Below are positions 1 to 5,914 of a DNA stretch of 34,676 bases, piece by piece. The stretch lies in the NCBI RefSeq assembly GCF_022347285.1, contig NZ_JAKRND010000020.1:1-34676 (forward strand), given 5' to 3'. The translations under genes and the position numbers were made by a program. How positions within the stretch are numbered: position 1 is the stretch's first letter; the number at the start of each line of letters is the position of its first letter. This stretch comes from Corynebacterium sp. ACRPH (GTDB taxonomy: Bacteria; Actinomycetota; Actinomycetes; Mycobacteriales; Mycobacteriaceae). The notes beneath the pieces are model-generated. The model was not told where the DNA came from, ran no database searches, and saw only the letters and a list, made by a program, of their open reading frames with translations.

Positions 1-2
1 GG

Positions 3-1112
3 GCGGGCCGGTACGCGCCCAGTCCCTCCGGGGATTTGCACCTGGGGAATTTTCGGACCGCCGTGCTGGCGTGGTTGTTCGCCAAGCACGAGGGGCGCGA
101 GTTTCGGATGCGAATCGACGATATTGATTCTCAGCGCTCGTCGGAAGAAAGTGCAGAACAGCAACTACTGGATCTTTCCACTATGGGGATTGGGTACGAG
201 GGGAGGCTGTGGCGTCAACAAGAGTGCTGGTCAGAGTATGAAAAAGCGCTACAGGCTCTGCGAGAAAAGGGGCTCGTGTACGAGTGCTACTGCTCGCGGA
301 AGGATATCGCCGAGGCGGTCCGCGCGCCACATGCCGCGCCGGGCGCGTACCCGGGAACATGCCGCGACCTGGGAGAATCAGAGCGGGCGGCCAAGCGCGC
401 GGAGTTGGCTGAAAGGGGGCGAGTGCCGGCGTTGCGGTTGCGCGCGGGCGTGGACGAGTGGGAAGTGCGCGAGCGGTTCGCCGTGGGAGCGGACGGCGGA
501 AGCGCGAGCGATGGAAGCGCCGGCGGGGTGTACCGCGGGGTGGTGGACGACATGGTGCTGCGGCGCGGCGGGAACGTACCGAAGGCGTCGGCGGGTGGCG
601 GAGATGCTGGAGCGTCGGCTGGCGGACATGCGGGCGCAGACGCGATGGGCGGAGAGGCCAACGCGGGCGGAGGCGCGGGCGCGCACGGCGAGCCGGTGAA
701 CCGGGACTATGCCTACAACCTGGCCGTCGTCGTCGACGATGCGCTGGCCGGGGTGGGGCAGGTTGTGCGCGGGGATGACCTGCTGAGTTCCGCTCCGAGG
801 CAGGCGTATCTGGCTCACCTGCTGGGGTTGCCGCCGGTGGAGTACGTCCACGTTCCTCTGGTGCTGGGGCCCGACGGGAAGCGCTTGGCGAAGCGGGACG
901 GGGCCGTCACGCTGCGGGACTTCCCCGGCGGTGCGGAGGGGATGCTGCGGTGGATCGCGGAATCGCTCGGCGAAGCAGTGGACATCTCGGCGGCTGAAGC
1001 AGCGGGAGCAGCCGGGGGCATCACGCCCGCCGCGCTGCTGCCAACCTTCCGGCCCGAACTACTGCCCCGCGAGCCCGTCATCTGGCGCCCCACGGGAACG
1101 CCCGCGGACTAG
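3..1112 (+). CDS. gluQ: Glutamyl-Q tRNA(Asp) synthetase, 5' end missing
   Basis: GluQRS-type enzymes activate glutamate and attach it to the queuosine base of tRNA(Asp); they resemble the catalytic half of glutamyl-tRNA synthetase without an anticodon domain. The frame is open from the first bases of the window and encodes the class I signature [12 protein letters not shown] (HIGH-type motif), so the first ATG/TTG-like codon at 36 is internal and the true start lies upstream. A Cys-x-Cys ... Tyr-x3-Cys zinc site (YECYCSRKD ... AYPGTC) and KRLAKRDG (KMSKS-type loop) are present. A Gly/Ala-rich insertion of roughly 35 residues (about 587-695) interrupts the segment between [13 protein letters not shown] and [14 protein letters not shown]. 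The gene ends in TAG and converges on a crotonase gene. Whether this lineage makes queuosine cannot be seen here. Confidence 0.9.
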   Translation, partial: AGRYAPSPSGDLHLGNFRTAVLAWLFAKHEGREFRMRIDDIDSQRSSEESAEQQLLDLSTMGIGYEGRLWRQQECWSEYEKALQALREKGLVYECYCSRKDIAEAVRAPHAAPGAYPGTCRDLGESERAAKRAELAERGRVPALRLRAGVDEWEVRERFAVGADGGSASDGSAGGVYRGVVDDMVLRRGGNVPKASAGGGDAGASAGGHAGADAMGGEANAGGGAGAHGEPVNRDYAYNLAVVVDDALAGVGQVVRGDDLLSSAPRQAYLAHLLGLPPVEYVHVPLVLGPDGKRLAKRDGAVTLRDFPGGAEGMLRWIAESLGEAVDISAAEAAGAAGGITPAALLPTFRPELLPREPVIWRPTGTPAD

Positions 1113-1174
1113 CTCGCGCGGCAAGCAGGCGGCGCGGAAAGCTGAAGCGTGAAGTAGGCGGGAACGCTCGCAGA

Positions 1175-2032
1175 CTAGCGCACCGCGCGCGGGCGGAACT
1201 TCGGCGGGATCTTCTTCTGCGCGGCCTTCCGCGCGATCTCGGCGTTCTTGCTCACCAGCAGGCGCGCCTGGCGCAGGCGCTCGCGGGCGAAAGTCCGCCG
1301 CTCGCCGGACTCCCACGTCTCGTCCACCAGCTTCTTCGCCAACGCCACCGAATCCGGCGAGCGCTCAATGATCTGCCGCGCCAGCTCCTCCGCCGCAACC
1401 AGTGGATCCTCCACGGCCCGAGCCAGGCCTAGCTCTGCGGCACGCTCCCCGGAGAAGATCTCCCCTGTCATGGCCAGTCGCTTCACCTGGTCAATCGGCA
1501 GCAACTGCTTCAGGGACATGATCCCCGACATGTCCGGCACCAGACCCCATTTCGCTTCCAACACTGACCAGTGGGCGTCATTGCTCGTAAACCTAAAGTC
1601 CGCGCCACAAGCGATCTGCACGCCACCGCCAAAGCAATAGCCTTCCACCGCGGCAATCACCGGGAAAGGGAGGCGACGCCACGTCCACGGCGCCTCTTGG
1701 AATGTGTTCGTGCCTCGCAGGGGACGCGGGATGAAATGCGAAAGCATGCGCGGCGGGCTTTTCAGCGTATCTGCGAAGTCGAGGCCGGCGGAGAAGTTGC
1801 CCTCCGCGCCGGAGAGGATGACCACGCGGACGGAGCGGTCGCGGCGGAGAGTGTGCGCCGTGGAGATCAGCTGCTGGAGCAGGTCGATCGTCAGCGAATT
1901 CAGCTTGCGGGGGCGGTTCAGGCGGACGTTGACGAGGCCGGGGATGGACTCGGAGTATTCCGTGGTGACGAGCTGGTCGGTGCCGGGGGCACTCGAGGTG
2001 CGGGGCGCGGTGGGAGTGCTGCTATCAGTCAT
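1175..2032 (-). CDS. Enoyl-CoA hydratase/isomerase (crotonase) family protein
   Basis: A 285-residue crotonase-fold protein, expected to act on acyl-CoA thioesters in the cytoplasm. The N-terminal strand VNVRLNRPRKLNSLT, the oxyanion-hole segment FSAGLDF and the GGGVQIACGADFRF helix are clear. At the first catalytic Glu position of classical hydratase the residue is Gln (GGGVQ). The second Glu is present (VLEAKWGLVPD), and an Asp follows at the place used by dienoyl-CoA isomerases. This pattern fits the actinobacterial EchA-like group whose substrate is uncertain. The ATG at 2032 was chosen over the TTG three codons upstream because a TAGGTT hexamer lies 7 nt before it. It converges on gluQ with a 62-bp gap. 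Confidence 0.85.
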   Translation of the reverse strand: MTDSSTPTAPRTSSAPGTDQLVTTEYSESIPGLVNVRLNRPRKLNSLTIDLLQQLISTAHTLRRDRSVRVVILSGAEGNFSAGLDFADTLKSPPRMLSHFIPRPLRGTNTFQEAPWTWRRLPFPVIAAVEGYCFGGGVQIACGADFRFTSNDAHWSVLEAKWGLVPDMSGIMSLKQLLPIDQVKRLAMTGEIFSGERAAELGLARAVEDPLVAAEELARQIIERSPDSVALAKKLVDETWESGERRTFARERLRQARLLVSKNAEIARKAAQKKIPPKFRPRAVR

Positions 2033-2039
2033 GCTCTTC

Positions 2040-2045
2040 AACCTA
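2040..2045 (-). promoter_or_regulatory. Probable -10 element of the crotonase gene
   Basis: TAGGTT ends 7 nt before the ATG at 2032, which would place transcription start on the start codon (leaderless mRNA). There is no convincing -35 box. Confidence 0.45.
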
Positions 2046-2127
2046 AAACACGTCGGACGATGCAGGGTGAGATTTGGGAAACCCAGCAGAGTCTCCGGGT
2101 TCGCCGGGGATAGGCAGGGGAAAGCAA

Positions 2128-2168
2128 AACCGGCGCCGGGATCGTTACCAGATCACCGAGCGCCGGTT
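2128..2168 (-). terminator. Terminator-like hairpin after tRNA-Ser
   Basis: Read on the minus strand, AACCGGCGC pairs perfectly with GCGCCGGTT across a 23-nt loop, and the second arm is followed by TTGCTTT. It lies directly downstream of the tRNA-Ser gene. Confidence 0.6.
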
Positions 2169-2185
2169 GTTCACTATGTGAGATT

Positions 2186-2274
2186 TGGCGGAGGATGTGG
2201 GATTTGAACCCACGAGGGATGTGACTCCCGCACGCGTTCCAGGCGTGTGACATAGGCCGCTAGTCGAATCCTCC
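2186..2274 (-). tRNA. tRNA-Ser (anticodon GGA)
   Basis: An 89-nt class II tRNA including an encoded 3' CCA. The acceptor stem GGAGGAT pairs with the matching 3' arm before discriminator G and CCA. The anticodon loop reads CTGGAAC (anticodon GGA), there is a long variable arm typical of tRNA-Ser, and the T-loop reads GGTTCAAATCC. It decodes UCC/UCU. Confidence 0.96.
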
Positions 2275-2410
2275 ATGTCGAACGGCAAAACACACGGAAA
2301 AGCCGTGGCTTCGACGTACTCATGAAAGGGTACACAACGCTGCCTTTAGATTCCAAATCCGGTGCTAGGGGTTGGAAAGTGGGCGTCGATAAATAAGAAA
2401 GAACGAGCCT

Positions 2411-2440
2411 TTGGAACAACGAGCGCGCGTGGGCTAGTAT
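2411..2440 (+). promoter_or_regulatory. Promoter of the SRP RNA gene
   Basis: TTGGAA (2411-2416), an 18-nt spacer and TAGTAT (2435-2440). The predicted start seven to eight bases later coincides with the first paired base of the SRP RNA at 2448. Confidence 0.7.
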
Positions 2441-2447
2441 GGGCAAC

Positions 2448-2535
2448 GGATTCCGCGCGGCGTGTATCTTGTGAACTCCCCCAGGGCAGGAATGCAGCAA
2501 GGGTCAACGAGCTCTGACGGGTGCGCGGGGTCCCC
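2448..2535 (+). ncRNA. ffs: Small bacterial-type signal recognition particle RNA (4.5S)
   Basis: The conserved SRP core (AGGAATGCAGCAAGGGTC, with CTGACGGGTG on the other side) binds Ffh. The outer helix pairs GGATTCCGCGC (2448-2458) with GCGCGGGGTCC (2523-2533) using two G-U pairs. The tetraloop region reads GGAAT rather than the commoner GGAAG. A run of T (2536-2541) follows the GGGGTCCCC end and can serve as terminator. The 5' end agrees with the promoter just upstream. Confidence 0.92.
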
Positions 2536-2550
2536 TTTTTTATGCCCGCG

Positions 2551-3594
2551 CTACAGCCAGTTCTTGCGCTTAAACCACCACCACATCAGCAGAATCACCG
2601 CAAGGTTCAGCAGCAGGCTGTAGTAGTAGCCGTATTCCCAGTGCAGCTCCGGCATGTTGTCGAAGTTCATGCCGTACACACCCGCGATCATCGTCGGCGG
2701 CGCGGCCATACCGATGATGGACGAGATCGTGCGCATGTCTTGGTTCTGACGCAGAGAAATGATCGCCGAGCTTGCCTGAATAAGGGAACTCAGGCGCTCG
2801 TCGAAAGAGTCGATCTTGTCCTTGGCCAGCATGGCGTGGTCCAAGACGTCGCGGAAAAACGCCCTGACGTGCTTGGTTGTCAGATCCTTGTGGTTTTCGA
2901 TCAAAGCGCGCAGCGCCGGGATCAGCGGGCCGATGGCGTGGCGCATCTCCAGGATCTCGCGCTTCAGGGTGTAGATATTCTCGATGTTCGTCTCGGCGCG
3001 GAGGGTGAAGACCTCCTCCTCCAAGTTGTCGACGCGGTCTTCCAGCGCCTCGGAGATGCGGGTGTACTCGTCGACCAGGTAGTCCGTGATGGCCCACGCG
3101 ATGGCCATCGGACCTGCGTTGCGCAGCTCGGGCGCCTGGTGCAAGCGGACTTCCGGGTCGGGCAGTTCTGTATCGTGAGCGATCACGATGATGAACTTCT
3201 GGCTGATGACCATCTGCACCTCACCGGTTTGGATGAGGTCACGCCGGTCGATGAGGTCCTTGTTGCCCGCGTACTGCACGGAGCGGACGACCGTGAACAG
3301 CTGGTTTTCGTAGCGCTCCAGCTTGGCGCGCTGGTGGGCGGTCACGGCATCCTCGACGATGAGTTCGTCGACGTCGTAGCGCTGCGCCACCTTCAGCATC
3401 TGCTCTTCCGAGGGTTCCTCTAGGGTGACCAGCACAAAGCTGCCCCTGCTGGGGGTGGCTAGCTCCTCGATCTCTTTCAGCGCGGTGGCATAGTTCGCCT
3501 GGCCGGGGGTTTGCTTGCCCTCGACGTAAAGGCGGCACTCGCGGATGGCGCGTTCGACGGGGACCCGGACTCGGTTGGGTTCGGTTTTAGCCAT
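2551..3594 (-). CDS. corA: CorA-type Mg2+/Co2+ transport protein
   Basis: A 347-residue member of the CorA family, pentameric channels for Mg2+ and other divalent cations in the cytoplasmic membrane. The protein has the large soluble N-terminal domain, long charged helices (about 170-290), a first membrane helix ending in the invariant GMN signature (about residues 308-310, inside VYGMNFDNMPEL), a second helix (LLLNLAVILLMWWWF) and the short basic C-terminus KRKNWL. An AAAGGA ribosome site lies 6 nt before the ATG. It is transcribed toward the SRP RNA and divergently from aspT. I see no Mg2+ riboswitch in the 262 bp between them. Confidence 0.93.
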   Translation of the reverse strand: MAKTEPNRVRVPVERAIRECRLYVEGKQTPGQANYATALKEIEELATPSRGSFVLVTLEEPSEEQMLKVAQRYDVDELIVEDAVTAHQRAKLERYENQLFTVVRSVQYAGNKDLIDRRDLIQTGEVQMVISQKFIIVIAHDTELPDPEVRLHQAPELRNAGPMAIAWAITDYLVDEYTRISEALEDRVDNLEEEVFTLRAETNIENIYTLKREILEMRHAIGPLIPALRALIENHKDLTTKHVRAFFRDVLDHAMLAKDKIDSFDERLSSLIQASSAIISLRQNQDMRTISSIIGMAAPPTMIAGVYGMNFDNMPELHWEYGYYYSLLLNLAVILLMWWWFKRKNWL

Positions 3595-3790
3595 AGTGGA
3601 TCCTTTCCAACTATTTCAACTACATCCGGCGAGAACTGACGCACGGTAACTTTTTGCAAACTCTATGCACCTTAGCCCGTCGATATCCTATCGCCCGCAA
3701 GGTAGCCCCGCAGGCGCTGAGTTTCGCCGGGGCTGTGGCGCCGGGCGGCGCCGGGGCACGCTCTGGCGGGGCGGTGTCCGGCGCGTCCGT

Positions 3791-3796
3791 TAGACT
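3791..3796 (+). promoter_or_regulatory. Probable -10 element of aspT
   Basis: TAGACT fits the corynebacterial TANANT consensus and would give a 5' UTR of about 55 nt. No clear -35 box is seen in the G+C-rich DNA upstream. Confidence 0.4.
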
Positions 3797-3856
3797 GGCA
3801 AAGGTAAGCCACACCGAGGGTAAACCCCAGCACGCCACAAGCGGGAGAGAATCTAC

Positions 3857-5140
3857 ATGAAGATCGAAAACGTAAACGCAGAGCTCCTCCTCAGCATGAA
3901 GGAGGACGTCCGCCAGGCCTACGAAGAGCTGCACTCCAAGGGGCTCAACCTGGATCTCACGCGCGGTAAGCCTTCGGCAGAGCAGCTGGATTTCTCGGTG
4001 GATTTGCTGAGCCTTCCGGGCGAGAACTTCACCTCGCCCTCCGGAGTGGATGTGCGCAACTACGGCGGTGGGGTCGGCCTGACGGAGATCCGCCAGCTGT
4101 GGGCGGACGTCCTGGGCTTGCCGGTGGATAACGTCATCGCCGGGGACGCTTCCAGCCTGAACATCATGTTCGACCTGATCAGCTGGGCCTACACTTTCGG
4201 CACCAACGATTCCGAGCGCCCCTGGTCGGCGGAGGAGAAGCTGAAGTGGATCTGCCCCGTGCCGGGCTACGACCGCCACCACTTCATCACCGAGCTGTTC
4301 GGCTTCGAGATGCTGACCGTCGACATGACGGATGAAGGCCCGGACATGGACCAGGTGCGCGAGCTGGCGAAGGACCCGGCCGTGAAGGGCATGTGGGCCG
4401 TGCCGATGTTCGCCAACCCCACGGGCGTTACCTTCTCGCAGCAGACCGCCGAGGCTCTGGCTGCTATGGAAACCGGTGCGCCGGACTTCCGCATCGTGTG
4501 GGATAACGCCTACGCCGTCCACACCCTGACCGACGAGTTCCCGGAGATCATCAACATCCTGGACGTCGCCGAGAAGGCGGGCAACCCGAACCGTTTCTGG
4601 GCCATGTCCTCTACCTCCAAGATCACTTTCGCGGGCGCTGGCCTGGCCTTCTTCGCCTCCTCCACGGAGAACCTGGAGTGGTACAAGAAGATCGCCAACG
4701 TGCGTGGCATCGGCCCGAACAAGGTCAACCAGCTGGCTCACCTGCAGTACCTGAAGGATGCCGAGGGCGTGCGCGACCTCATGCGTAAGCACGCGGGCTC
4801 CCTGGGGCCGAAGTTCACCCGCGTGGTGGAGATCCTGCAGCGCCGCCTGGGCGACCTCAACGTTGCCGAGTGGACCGTCCCGGAGGGCGGCTACTTCATC
4901 TCCGTGAACCTGTTGGACGGAACCGCTGGCCGCGTGGTGGAGCTGGCGAAGAAGGCCGGCGTGGCTCTGACCGCTGCGGGTTCGACCTACCCGCTGAAGC
5001 AGGATCCGAACGACCGCAACCTGCGCCTGGCTCCTTCCATGCCGACGATCGAGCAGCTGGAGGTCGCCATGGACGGCTTTGCCACCTGCGTTCTCTACGC
5101 CGCGATCGAGATGGTCGAGCACGACGCGGGCCAGCGTTAA
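3857..5140 (+). CDS. aspT: Aspartate aminotransferase, AspT type
   Basis: A PLP enzyme that transfers the amino group between glutamate and oxaloacetate, supplying aspartate for the lysC/asd pathway located 14 kb downstream. The 427-residue protein belongs to the subgroup of fold-type I aminotransferases used by corynebacteria. It shows the N-terminal substrate loop LDLTRGKPS, the cofactor-binding segment FANPTGVTFS and IVWDNAYAVH, the Schiff-base lysine at about residue 255 (SSTSKITFAGAG), and the C-terminal carboxylate-binding Arg (NLRLAPSMP). A GGGAGAG ribosome site precedes the ATG. It is followed after 44 bp by a SUFU-domain gene and then dnaX on the same strand. Confidence 0.93.
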   Translation: MKIENVNAELLLSMKEDVRQAYEELHSKGLNLDLTRGKPSAEQLDFSVDLLSLPGENFTSPSGVDVRNYGGGVGLTEIRQLWADVLGLPVDNVIAGDASSLNIMFDLISWAYTFGTNDSERPWSAEEKLKWICPVPGYDRHHFITELFGFEMLTVDMTDEGPDMDQVRELAKDPAVKGMWAVPMFANPTGVTFSQQTAEALAAMETGAPDFRIVWDNAYAVHTLTDEFPEIINILDVAEKAGNPNRFWAMSSTSKITFAGAGLAFFASSTENLEWYKKIANVRGIGPNKVNQLAHLQYLKDAEGVRDLMRKHAGSLGPKFTRVVEILQRRLGDLNVAEWTVPEGGYFISVNLLDGTAGRVVELAKKAGVALTAAGSTYPLKQDPNDRNLRLAPSMPTIEQLEVAMDGFATCVLYAAIEMVEHDAGQR

Positions 5141-5173
5141 CCCGGCGCTAACCAGCACCTTCAAACAGCAAGC

Positions 5174-5187
5174 AGGAGGCCACCATC
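5174..5187 (+). promoter_or_regulatory. Consensus Shine-Dalgarno in front of an AUC codon
   Basis: AGGAGG (5174-5179) is followed by five bases and ATC (5185-5187). No ATG, GTG or TTG occurs in this frame between the stop at 5149 and the GTG at 5293, so this ribosome site has no canonical start codon to serve. Confidence 0.6.
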
Positions 5188-5871
5188 AACACCGACGAAA
5201 CACTGGTTTGGATCCAGGGGCTACTCCCCGGCGAGCCGACCGTCGCACGCCGCAAGGTCGCCGATTCCTTCCCCGAGTTCGCTGTCGCCGAGGTGTTTCT
5301 TGGTGACGCCCCCTCGTCCCAGAACGGCACACCCCAGGAGGGCGACGACGAGCCCGTGCTGGCCGAGACGGTTGCCATGACCATCGACGCCGGACGCATG
5401 GAATCCGGCCTGGAGACCGAAGACTGCTCCGACCTGCGCGTGGAACTGCTGACCGTCGTCAGCGGACACGACGATACCGCCGCCGACCTGCTGGCCCACG
5501 CCGCGACGATGATCTCCCAAGACCCTGGTCACTGGCCGCCGCAGCCTGGCACCATGCTGCCGAACGTGGTGCAGCAGATGGATGCCGATTCCGAGCGGAA
5601 GATCACCGCCCGCAACGGCCTGCTGGTGGTTCCCTATGTGTGGGACGAGGGCGTGCCGCACGTCCACGAGGTCACCTCCGGCGGCGCGGGCCGCCACTCG
5701 AAGGAAGGCGAGACCGAGGTGGAGTTCACCCACCCGGGCCGACTGACCATCGTCGCGCAGCTGGTGATGCTGACAGACGAGGAGCTTGAGCTCGCGCAGA
5801 CGGCAGGTGTGGCCGCGGTGCAGGAGCGGTTGGTGCGTGAGGGCGTCAATATCAACAACATATGGCGCTAG
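5185..5871 (+). CDS. Suppressor-of-fused (SUFU) domain-like protein, probable AUC start
   Basis: The C-terminal half resembles the bacterial SUFU domain family: ELLTVVSG, a central WPPQPGTMLPNVVQQM segment, VTIVAQL-type strands and a final MLTDEELELAQTAGVAAVQERLVREGVNINNIWR-like helix pair (split here by description, residues about 190-228). The biochemical role of bacterial SUFU proteins is not established. Coding sense continues upstream of the first canonical start (GTG 5293) through LVWIQGLLPGEPTVARRK to an ATC five bases after AGGAGG, giving 228 residues. A GTG start would leave 192 residues and lose the N-terminal strand. It lies between aspT and dnaX with short gaps. A sequencing error changing ATG to ATC is the main alternative. 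Confidence 0.7.
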   Translation: MNTDETLVWIQGLLPGEPTVARRKVADSFPEFAVAEVFLGDAPSSQNGTPQEGDDEPVLAETVAMTIDAGRMESGLETEDCSDLRVELLTVVSGHDDTAADLLAHAATMISQDPGHWPPQPGTMLPNVVQQMDADSERKITARNGLLVVPYVWDEGVPHVHEVTSGGAGRHSKEGETEVEFTHPGRLTIVAQLVMLTDEELELAQTAGVAAVQERLVREGVNINNIWR

Positions 5872-5902
5872 GCGACCGCAACGGGTCGTCTTAGGCGGAA
5901 TG

Positions 5903-5908
5903 TAGGGT
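5903..5908 (+). promoter_or_regulatory. Probable -10 element of dnaX
   Basis: TAGGGT ends 6 nt before the GTG start at 5915, consistent with a leaderless transcript. The same bases (GTAGGGTAGG) could also act as a weak ribosome site for a longer mRNA. Confidence 0.4.
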
Positions 5909-5914
5909 AGGTTC

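Noticed and set aside
2521..3423. A 300-codon plus-strand open frame
   Set aside because: Antisense to corA and overlapping the SRP RNA terminator.
3620..5164. A 514-codon minus-strand open frame
   Set aside because: It is the antisense shadow of aspT with a Val/His/Leu/Gln-rich composition typical of such shadows.
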